Assembly: GCA_036507695.1 (NCBI GenBank)
Contig: DATCIR010000128.1
Coordinates: 1 to 6,513, forward strand
Length of the DNA stretch: 6,513 nucleotides
Reading direction: 5' to 3'
Source of the DNA: JAKEGK01 sp036507695
Lineage (GTDB): Bacteria; Pseudomonadota; Gammaproteobacteria; SZUA-152
Shown: positions 1-5,394 of the stretch, in pieces
How the letters are laid out: the number at the start of each line of letters is the position of its first letter
Position numbering within the stretch: the first letter of the stretch is position 1
Notes under the pieces: model-generated
What the model saw: only the letters and a program-made list of their open reading frames with translations
Database searches by the model: none
What the model was told of the DNA's origin: nothing
Made by a program: the position numbers and the translations under genes

Positions 1-2371
1 AAGAACCATGTACGCGGAGTACCAGGGCACTAACATTAAAAAATCCAGCGATGGCGGTAATACCTGGGTTAACAAGACCGGCGGGTTGAGCGGCGCCAGC
101 CAATGGGTGGGCACCATCGTGATGGACCCCAACAACCACGATGTGCTCTATACCGGCGGATCAAAAGTGTTTAAGACATCGGACGCGCTGGCAACCAATT
201 GGATTGAGGTGAGCCAGGACTTTGGTTTTTCGATTAACAGCATTGCCGTGGCGCCCTCCGACTCCAATCGTGTTTACTGTGGTACGGGTAATTTTTATAA
301 CCGTACCGGTCAAGGCAGGGTGTTTCGCAGCGATGACGCTGGCGCTACACTTCCGTGGACGGAAATCACCGGCACGCTGCCCAGCGCAAGAGCGGTAATG
401 GATGTGGTGGTGGATAGTTCCGATGCCGATCGGGTATTCGTGACCTATGGCGGCACCACGGGCGGCATGGCCAGCCATGTGTTTATGAGTACCGATGCCG
501 GGGCAACCTGGACCGATATCAGTGGCGACTTGCCGGATTCCACGGTCAGCTCACTCGCCTTAGATCACAACGATGCGAATACAGTCTATGTGGGCACCGA
601 TGTCGGAGTGTTTGTGACGAATAATCTGGGCGCCACGTGGCTGGCTTATGACAATGGCATGCCCAATTGCCCGGTTCATGATTTGCATGTCGACGAGTCG
701 GAGAATTTTCTCTATGCCGCAACCTTCGGACGGGGCATGTACAAACTCAACATCGCGCCGGTGGTGTCGACACCACCGGTTGATCTTTATCTCAGGGACA
801 GCCTGTTGGATGTCGGCCAGCTGCTTCCGTCACCGTCGGGTCAGCCCAATCCCAACGACACCGCGGATACCGTCTACTGGTGGGAAAGCCCCGATATCAA
901 AGCCGATGTCGCGCCTTACTTCGCGCCGGATGGACTGTTTGATGGTGTGGAGTTTGATGATGACCTGTTGCATGAAGATCCGCAACGCGGTGTCGTGAAC
1001 CGCTTTTACCTGCAGGTCCATAACCGCGGTTATGAGAACGCCACGGATGTTTCGGTCCGGGCGTTTATCGCGGACGCCTCCGCGGGATTGCCGGCGCTGC
1101 CCGCGGCGTTGTCGCCACCCAACTTTAATATCCCGGAGGGCGCATGGACACCCCTTGGCGCGGTGCAGACCATTCCCGTGCTGGAGCCGAACCGGCCGGT
1201 GATCGTCTCCTGGGATTTTAGCGTGCCGGTAACAGCGGCGACACACAGTTGTTTGCTGGCGGTAGTTTCCTCCAGTGAAGATCCCATCACCACGACTGAG
1301 ACCAACGTCAATGTGCTTATTCCCAACGAGAAGCGCGTGGCGCTGAAAAATCTGCATGTGATCGATGCGCCACCGTCACCGTTGCAGCAGATCGTTGCGA
1401 TCAAGTTTCACAACGTGCTGGACCGCGACGATGTACTGGATATCGTGATTCGTCCGGAGTCCATGGAAGAAGGTGTCATTGGCCTGGTGCTGGAACCGCA
1501 TCAATTGGCGGACACGGATATAAAGAAAGCCTTCAAGGATGTTGCCATTTACCCGCTGGCTGAGAAAGAAAATTTCGGGACCTGGTATCAACGGCAATCC
1601 GCGATACGCTACTCCGGCTACGACAAAAAGCGCCAGAGCAATGCGGATAAAGAATTGGAAAAACACCGCGCCAAACTGCTTTCGCGCATGGATTTAACAA
1701 AGCTCTATGAGTTTAATCCGACACGGCAGGCAGAGATACGCGGCATCCGCGTTGCTAAAGGGCAAACCCTGGAGGGATTGCTGACCGTCAAGGGCCGCCG
1801 CGCGGCAGACCACCAGGGATTGCAACGCTTCGCCGTGCTGCAGCGCCAGGATGGCCAAATTGTGGGCGGCAGCACCTACGAAATTCGCAGCCGCTGGACC
1901 CGGACCATGCACGCCGTCTCGCTGATCAGAATTGTGCTGGAGAAAGTCCAGATCCTGGATGACAAAGACCCCTGGTTTTTCGGCGCCGGCGAGTTTGTGT
2001 TTAACGGCTGGGTGCACTTTAATAACAATCCAAACCGCAAGCACCGGGTGCGTATTCCCGCGAAGGGCCATCTTAAGATCAGCGATAAGCCCGGTAAAAA
2101 TATCGTGCAGTTGGATACGGTCATATTCGAAGGCTACGTGGGCGCAAACGATGACATGGCAATCACGATTCTGCCGGAAGAACAGGATCTATTTACCCGC
2201 GACGACACGTTAGTACGCTACCATCGCTGGTTTTCCGGACCACCGGAACACTGGGTGGGCCGTTATGCGCCCGGCGATGAAGAACCAAAGAAAGACGCGG
2301 AGCGCCTGCCCGACTGGCGAGTCTGGTACCGCATCGAGTCCTTGCCCATCGTGGTGGGCGACAGCACCTGA
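1..2371 (+). CDS. Asp-box beta-propeller protein with C-terminal beta-sandwich regions (5' end missing)
   Basis: The frame is open to the left edge and the first ATG (base 8) falls inside a propeller blade, so this is the 3' part of a longer gene, ending in TGA at 2369-2371. Residues below count from that ATG. Residues 1-248 are an Asp-box (BNR/sortilin-like) propeller: SDGGNTW at 14-20, a degenerate box near 58-65, SDDAGATLPW at 108-117, STDAGATW at 161-168 and TNNLGATW at 204-211, closing with a typical last blade, TFGRGMYKL (239-247). Residues 270-450 contain WWESPDI (291-297), a CARDB-like stretch NRFYLQVHNRG (331-341) and HSCLLAVV (413-420). Residues 450-787 are unassigned: a lysine/arginine-rich segment near 539-565, then an apparent beta-rich domain with GAGEF near 659-663. 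Such propellers usually bind proteins or glycans outside the cytoplasm; no catalytic site is visible, so the function is unknown. A sialidase or glycosidase role is not supported. GC content is higher than in the following gap. Confidence 0.9.
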   Translation, partial: RTMYAEYQGTNIKKSSDGGNTWVNKTGGLSGASQWVGTIVMDPNNHDVLYTGGSKVFKTSDALATNWIEVSQDFGFSINSIAVAPSDSNRVYCGTGNFYNRTGQGRVFRSDDAGATLPWTEITGTLPSARAVMDVVVDSSDADRVFVTYGGTTGGMASHVFMSTDAGATWTDISGDLPDSTVSSLALDHNDANTVYVGTDVGVFVTNNLGATWLAYDNGMPNCPVHDLHVDESENFLYAATFGRGMYKLNIAPVVSTPPVDLYLRDSLLDVGQLLPSPSGQPNPNDTADTVYWWESPDIKADVAPYFAPDGLFDGVEFDDDLLHEDPQRGVVNRFYLQVHNRGYENATDVSVRAFIADASAGLPALPAALSPPNFNIPEGAWTPLGAVQTIPVLEPNRPVIVSWDFSVPVTAATHSCLLAVVSSSEDPITTTETNVNVLIPNEKRVALKNLHVIDAPPSPLQQIVAIKFHNVLDRDDVLDIVIRPESMEEGVIGLVLEPHQLADTDIKKAFKDVAIYPLAEKENFGTWYQRQSAIRYSGYDKKRQSNADKELEKHRAKLLSRMDLTKLYEFNPTRQAEIRGIRVAKGQTLEGLLTVKGRRAADHQGLQRFAVLQRQDGQIVGGSTYEIRSRWTRTMHAVSLIRIVLEKVQILDDKDPWFFGAGEFVFNGWVHFNNNPNRKHRVRIPAKGHLKISDKPGKNIVQLDTVIFEGYVGANDDMAITILPEEQDLFTRDDTLVRYHRWFSGPPEHWVGRYAPGDEEPKKDAERLPDWRVWYRIESLPIVVGDST

Positions 2372-2387
2372 CATAATTTGCCTGCCG

Positions 2388-2429
2388 AATGAATAAGCCC
2401 CGGCAATGCCAATGCCGGGGATATTCATT
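2388..2429. terminator. Large 3' hairpin after the propeller gene, no T tract
   Basis: An inverted repeat begins 16 bases after the stop codon. The inner stem CCCCGGCA (2398-2405) pairs with TGCCGGGG (2413-2420) around a 7-base loop. The outer stem AATGAATA (2388-2395) pairs with TATTCATT (2422-2429), with a small 2x1 internal loop between the stems. There is no run of T on either side, so it is not a canonical intrinsic terminator. It may protect the 3' end of the transcript, assist rho-dependent termination, or be a REP-like palindrome. Confidence 0.55.
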
Positions 2430-2976
2430 GGTGAGCCGATCGGGGTCGGACCACTGCAATCTATTGATATCATTTAACAACAAACTAAAAACCTGCCGAT
2501 TTTTCGCCTTAGAGTAAGCTTTTTATGGCTGAAAACACCGGTATAACTACAGTCTATTTTTTTGCATCGTCTGAAAAACCTGTGGGTAGACCAGCACCAA
2601 AAAAACGTTAACGCAAAGGCGCGAAGACGCAAACAATTCAAACTAGTACAATCCATGCGGCCGCATCGTCAGGATACGCTATTGGACCGCCCTAGCTGGA
2701 ATCCAAAATTCGATCCTCACCTATTTTTTAAGAAATTATCCGTTGTCCTTTGCGCCACTGTGTCTTTGCGTTTAATATCGGCGTTGAACTTCCCACTGAT
2801 TCTTCGCAAGACCCATATTTTGGATTGTATCTGTTCTTATCTGTTATTTTTTGCTATTAAAAAGTGGTGTTAAGGCGATAAAAAGGCCGAATCCAATCTC
2901 CAAATTGCAGTTTGACAATCGCTTGCACTGGTCCGGCATATTTTGATGGCCAATCACCTTGCCATTCTCCTACATC
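2430..2976. other. Non-coding gap between convergent genes
   Basis: This AT-richer stretch of about 550 bases has no reading frame with a ribosome binding site or recognisable protein. Short open frames cross it on both strands, but they run through the CGCAAAG inverted repeat and translate it into arginine/lysine-rich or low-complexity peptides. A perfect TTGACA lies at 2912-2917 but has no partner -10 at an acceptable distance and no gene downstream. Apart from the repeat at 2608-2775 I see nothing definable here. Confidence 0.6.
2608..2775. repeat. Degenerate inverted repeat of the CGCAAAG / CTTTGCG type
   Basis: The left arm (2608-2633) reads TTAA-CGCAAAG, then a short GC-rich stretch, then ACGCAAA. 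The right arm (2748-2775) is its imperfect reverse complement, with CTTTGCG at 2748-2754 and again at 2764-2770, ending TTTAA. About 20 of 26 positions match when one is inverted. The arms enclose about 115 bases without coding signal. From general knowledge, CGCAAAG-type repeats occur between genes in many bacterial genomes. Here the copy looks decayed, and no flanking target duplication is visible. Confidence 0.5.
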
Positions 2977-2977
2977 C

Positions 2978-3009
2978 AAAAAAACCCCGCGAGCATTCGC
3001 GGGGTTTTT
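2978..3009 (-). terminator. Rho-independent terminator of the minus-strand secreted protein gene
   Basis: Perfect stem CCCCGCGA (2985-2992) and TCGCGGGG (2997-3004), with a GCAT loop. It is flanked by seven A (2978-2984) and five T (3005-3009). Read on the minus strand, the hairpin lies 17 bases after the stop codon of the gene ending at 3027 and is followed by seven T, the classic layout. The shorter T run on the plus strand means it could also stop transcription arriving from the left. Confidence 0.93.
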
Positions 3010-3026
3010 GTTAGTAGCAATGCCAA

Positions 3027-4502
3027 TCAATATCCCAGCAACAACCAGTCTACCGAATGGTTGAAGCTGCGGCCATCACCCAACATAAACGTGAAATTCA
3101 GGGTGTTAGTTCCTGGCATGAGTATATTGGAGAAATCCTGGCAGACCATGGTTTGCCGGTTTTGAGGATTCATGGCGCCTGGAAAACAACGATACAGTTC
3201 AGGCGTAATGTCGAAACCATTCAAGGTGGCCTGCATATTCACGAGTGGCGGCAAGTTCGGCTCCATCACAATTGCCGCATCAAAACGTTGCATTCTGTCG
3301 AATACACCGCTGCCGGGTGATACTACAATCGGGTCTTTTGGTTTCTCGCAAGCGTTAACTTCGGTAATGCTGTTAAGGTCCGCCACAATGGAAAAGTACG
3401 ATGGGTAGGGCGTCGAATCGCGCATGCCGCTGATATGAAAATCTTTAAAACCGGTATTTGTCAATGAGGGTGGCTGATTGGTTAATGCGGTACTGGTGAT
3501 GCTGTTGCCGCTGGGATAATCAACAAATACGCCAAGGCCATTGACAATTGAGCCATTAATGAAAGGCAATTGGGTGCCAAACTGTTCCGCCGCGTAGAAA
3601 TCCGGCCAGCCTTGACCATCACCAATCACGATGGAAAACCTATCCGTCATGGTGTTGGTGCTGATCGTGGTGCTGTTGATGGTGATGTCAAATCCATAAT
3701 TACCACTACCGGGGACACGTTCGTAGCGAGCAAAGTCGGGGGAAGGATCGGAATCCGGTGTGTTGACATTATATGTATAGGTTCCTGATATGTTGTCCCC
3801 GGCATTAATGGTGTAGCCAAGCACGTTATCGTAGTCCCAGACTTCCCGTACCGTCGCGTTGACCTTGAGCATCACTTGGTTGGCATTACCAGGTGTACAC
3901 TGGCCGCCAGCCACCTGGATCGCATCGATCTTGGCATCCAGATAATAATAATTGCTATTGTAAGCGCTGCCCGATACATGAATATCGTGGTACTGGAATG
4001 CGGGTACATTAGGGGCTTGCTGAGTCAAGGCATCGGAAGCGAGGGCTTGTCCGGATGGATCATACAGGTCGATAAAAATATTATCTACCGTCGAGCCATT
4101 GGCTAAAGGCATATTACCCCAACTGGCGAGTCCGAAATGGTCACTCGAACTGTTCATAACATACGCCTGGTACATATGACCGGATGTGGCGGGATCAGAT
4201 TTAAAGCTATGATCGTTCAAAGTCAGGTCAAAACCCAATTGCGGGGAATGAGTTGTGGTTGAGTTAAAAACATAGTATCCGAATTCCGGATTAGGGTCGT
4301 TATCGAACGTGGCGGTATCAATGGTATAGGTCCCGGTTATTTTGTCGCCTGGGAAGACGCTGCCTTGTAAGCCATTGCCGGGATCATAAACATTGTACAC
4401 CGTGGCGGTAATTTCAAAGGTAACGGTGTCCGCCAAAACCATTGCCGATGTATTAAGCATTAACGCTCCTGCAAGGGCGATTGCTGTGGTTTTTATTTGC
4501 AT
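3027..4502 (-). CDS. Secreted protein with two tandem copies of a ~170-residue domain, function unknown
   Basis: Complete 491-residue gene; the ATG at 4502-4500 is preceded by AAGGAG five bases upstream. Residues 1-24 are a Sec signal peptide (lysine at 4, alanine/leucine-rich core, likely cut after VLA-24). Residues 26-196 and 209-381 are clear duplicates: PGDKITGTYT (51-60) matches AGDNISGTYT (234-243), DNDPNPEF (67-74) matches DSDPSPDF (250-257), LGFDLTLN (89-96) matches YGFDITIN (269-276), DLYDPSG (145-151) matches FVDYPSG (326-332), and HDIHVSG (172-178) matches KDFHISG (353-359). One cysteine follows each copy (C202, C385). Residues 390-491 form a different, probably beta-sandwich domain with C439 and C454. 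The GTYT...DSDPSP pattern recalls N-terminal regions of some PEP-CTERM exported proteins, but there is no PEP-CTERM tail, LPXTG or lipobox, so export to the periplasm or outside is inferred. It stands alone with its own terminator. I do not recognise a function. Confidence 0.92.
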   Translation of the reverse strand: MQIKTTAIALAGALMLNTSAMVLADTVTFEITATVYNVYDPGNGLQGSVFPGDKITGTYTIDTATFDNDPNPEFGYYVFNSTTTHSPQLGFDLTLNDHSFKSDPATSGHMYQAYVMNSSSDHFGLASWGNMPLANGSTVDNIFIDLYDPSGQALASDALTQQAPNVPAFQYHDIHVSGSAYNSNYYYLDAKIDAIQVAGGQCTPGNANQVMLKVNATVREVWDYDNVLGYTINAGDNISGTYTYNVNTPDSDPSPDFARYERVPGSGNYGFDITINSTTISTNTMTDRFSIVIGDGQGWPDFYAAEQFGTQLPFINGSIVNGLGVFVDYPSGNSITSTALTNQPPSLTNTGFKDFHISGMRDSTPYPSYFSIVADLNSITEVNACEKPKDPIVVSPGSGVFDRMQRFDAAIVMEPNLPPLVNMQATLNGFDITPELYRCFPGAMNPQNRQTMVCQDFSNILMPGTNTLNFTFMLGDGRSFNHSVDWLLLGY

Positions 4503-4507
4503 AAAGT

Positions 4508-4513
4508 CTCCTT
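4508..4513 (-). promoter_or_regulatory. Ribosome binding site AAGGAG
   Basis: On the minus strand AAGGAG sits five bases before the ATG at 4502-4500. It fixes the start of the secreted protein, in agreement with the signal peptide that begins at that methionine. Confidence 0.85.
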
Positions 4514-4556
4514 ATTTTGTTTTATTGTCATGACTGAAAACAACTGTATGAGAAAC

Positions 4557-4584
4557 GGGCTAATGTCTGCATAACAAATAGCCC
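4557..4584. promoter_or_regulatory. Inverted repeat overlapping the putative -10, possible operator
   Basis: GGGCTA (4557-4562) and TAGCCC (4579-4584) are exact reverse complements 16 bases apart, and they straddle the candidate -10 of the minus-strand gene. Such spacing could suit a dimeric regulator, but 6-base arms occur by chance and no regulator gene is adjacent. Confidence 0.2.
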
Positions 4585-4598
4585 AGCTAACAAATCAA
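4571..4598 (-). promoter_or_regulatory. Possible sigma-70 promoter of the secreted protein gene
   Basis: Reading the minus strand, TTGATT (4598-4593) and TGTTAT (4576-4571) are separated by 16 bases, each matching the consensus at about four of six positions. Transcription would begin near 4563, giving a leader of about 60 bases. The fit is only moderate, and AT-rich intergenic DNA often yields such matches. Confidence 0.25.
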
Positions 4599-4735
4599 GC
4601 CAGTACTGTAAGCAAATTACATACCGAATCGTGGCATTTTAACGAAGAGGTAAATTTTCACATTGCCGCCCATGTGCGACGTTGGTGCTTGTTGATGAAA
4701 AAATAACAAGGGATGGTTAATGAGTAGAATAATAA

Positions 4736-4746
4736 GGGACAGAGTG
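4736..4746. repeat. Left copy of the 11-bp target-site duplication
   Basis: GGGACAGAGTG directly abuts the left terminal repeat of the MITE and is identical to 4923-4933. The identity stops exactly at the element's edge, as expected for a duplicated target. Confidence 0.8.
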
Positions 4747-4780
4747 GAATGGCGCTTACTTAAGCTCAGAACCGCCGTCT

Positions 4781-4798
4781 TCCCGGCGAAAGCCGGGA
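4781..4798. repeat. Palindrome with GAAA tetraloop inside the MITE
   Basis: TCCCGGC (4781-4787) and GCCGGGA (4792-4798) form a perfect 7-bp stem closed by GAAA, a GNRA-type loop. It belongs to the 'CGTC-TTCC-CGG..CCGG-ATCCA' kind of intergenic repeat frequent in proteobacterial genomes. Confidence 0.65.
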
Positions 4799-4825
4799 TC
4801 CAAAATCTACACATAGTGGCAGTTT

Positions 4826-4887
4826 CATGGATTCCGGCCCCGGCTTACAACATACCGGGGCATGCTTAAAAAAATGCCGGAATGACG
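4826..4887. repeat. Nested palindrome ending in GGAATGACG inside the MITE
   Basis: The outer arms ATTCCGGC (4831-4838) and GCCGGAAT (4876-4883) pair, and inside them CCCCGG (4838-4843) pairs with CCGGGG (4855-4860). The sequence ends GGAATGACG (4879-4887). It faces the 4781-4798 palindrome in the opposite sense, so the pair forms a larger inverted arrangement within the element. Confidence 0.6.
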
Positions 4888-4922
4888 AAAATCCAAAAAA
4901 TTGCGTTAAGTAAGTGCCATTT

Positions 4923-4933
4923 GGGACAGAGTG
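4923..4933. repeat. Right copy of the 11-bp target-site duplication
   Basis: GGGACAGAGTG directly follows the right terminal repeat of the MITE and is identical to 4736-4746. The lack of any mismatch suggests that the insertion is not very old. Confidence 0.8.
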
Positions 4934-5267
4934 AACTTGTTATTTGAAGATTGCTCTTCTCGACATCTTGACTACACAAATCTTTATTTTGAGCGCAACA
5001 TTAAATCCTGGTTACGGGTTGAGCTCGATAGCGTGCCATGGGGGAACAGCCAGCGGCGCCTTCGATAAATCAGGATCGATACGGAATGAACCGCTAAAAC
5101 AACGCCGGTTGGAAATATACCTGCCCAGCATCAGTAGCGAGCAGCACCGAGGGGATTTAAAAAAATCCTAAAACATTAGCAACTATGTCAGTATCACCCC
5201 AATAATAAAAAATCCAGATGCATTGATCCGGCCCAACTTGCCGCCGCCTGACTGTTCGTTAGTACAG

Positions 5268-5296
5268 TTAACAAAAGTTACTCAATAAGCTACTTT
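5268..5296 (+). promoter_or_regulatory. Weak candidate promoter of the cytochrome gene
   Basis: TTAACA (5268-5273, five of six to TTGACA) and TACTTT (5291-5296, three of six to TATAAT) are 17 bases apart. The second box is poor. A short inverted repeat, AAAAGT (5273-5278) and ACTTTT (5292-5297), overlaps both. This is the best of several weak candidates and is not firm. Confidence 0.18.
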
Positions 5297-5382
5297 TATG
5301 TTGCCGGATACATTTTCAGTAACAGTTCGGAATGTTGGCATAACCTAGGATCATCCATTATTCAACTACTATCTAACTAAGG

Positions 5383-5387
5383 GGAGG
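5383..5387 (+). promoter_or_regulatory. Ribosome binding site GGAGG that sets a GTG start
   Basis: GGAGG, within AAGGGGAGGT, lies seven bases before GTG at 5395. An in-frame TAA at 5374-5376 excludes an earlier start, and the hydrophobic N-terminal segment begins directly after this GTG. Confidence 0.88.
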
Positions 5388-5394
5388 TGCTATT

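Larger units (their letters stand above)
4747..4922. mobile_element. MITE-like non-autonomous transposable element, 176 bp
   Basis: The left end reads inward GAATGGCGCTTACTTAA (4747-4763). The right end, on the other strand, reads AAATGGCACTTACTTAA (4922-4906), matching at 15 of 17 positions. Immediately outside both ends is the same 11-base sequence GGGACAGAGTG (4736-4746 and 4923-4933), an exact target-site duplication. No transposase is encoded; the interior is made of other palindromes. An 11-base duplication is within the range known for IS4-family transposases, so mobilisation in trans by such an enzyme is a reasonable inference, not shown here. The element sits in the gap between two divergent genes and disrupts neither. 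Confidence 0.85.
4934..5394. other. Non-coding leader region upstream of the cytochrome gene
   Basis: About 460 bases without a supported gene. A 75-codon frame beginning with TTG at 4944 crosses 4944-5171 but has no convincing ribosome binding site and matches no family I know. Small hairpins occur (for example GGATTT/AAATCC at 5153-5168 with an AAAA loop), but none has a T tract. The promoter and any control site of the cytochrome gene should lie in the right half. No riboswitch or RNA gene is recognisable. Confidence 0.5.

Noticed and set aside
8..10. ATG at base 8 as the true start of the propeller gene
   Set aside because: The frame is open to the window edge, and the ATG falls within the typical beta-strand leading to the first Asp box, so the gene must begin further upstream.
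2474..2656. 60-codon minus-strand open frame
   Set aside because: It also reads across the same repeat (LRLRAFALTFF is repeat translation) and has no initiation signal.
2562..2873. 103-codon plus-strand open frame
   Set aside because: It runs through the CGCAAAG inverted repeat, has no ribosome binding site, and its product (NAKARRRK, CATVSLRL) is a translation of repeat DNA.
2912..2942. Perfect TTGACA box as a promoter
   Set aside because: No acceptable -10 at 16-18 bases and no plus-strand gene downstream before the terminator.
2959..3165. 68-codon plus-strand open frame
   Set aside because: It begins at a TTG, passes through the terminator hairpin and lies antisense to the 3' end of a well-supported gene.
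4617..4814. 65-codon minus-strand open frame
   Set aside because: Its start (FWIPAFAGKTA) is the usual spurious translation of the palindromic repeat inside the MITE, and the frame crosses the element boundary.
4944..5171. 75-codon plus-strand open frame starting with TTG
   Set aside because: No ribosome binding site, no recognisable family, and a composition not convincingly coding; a gene remnant cannot be excluded but is not supported.
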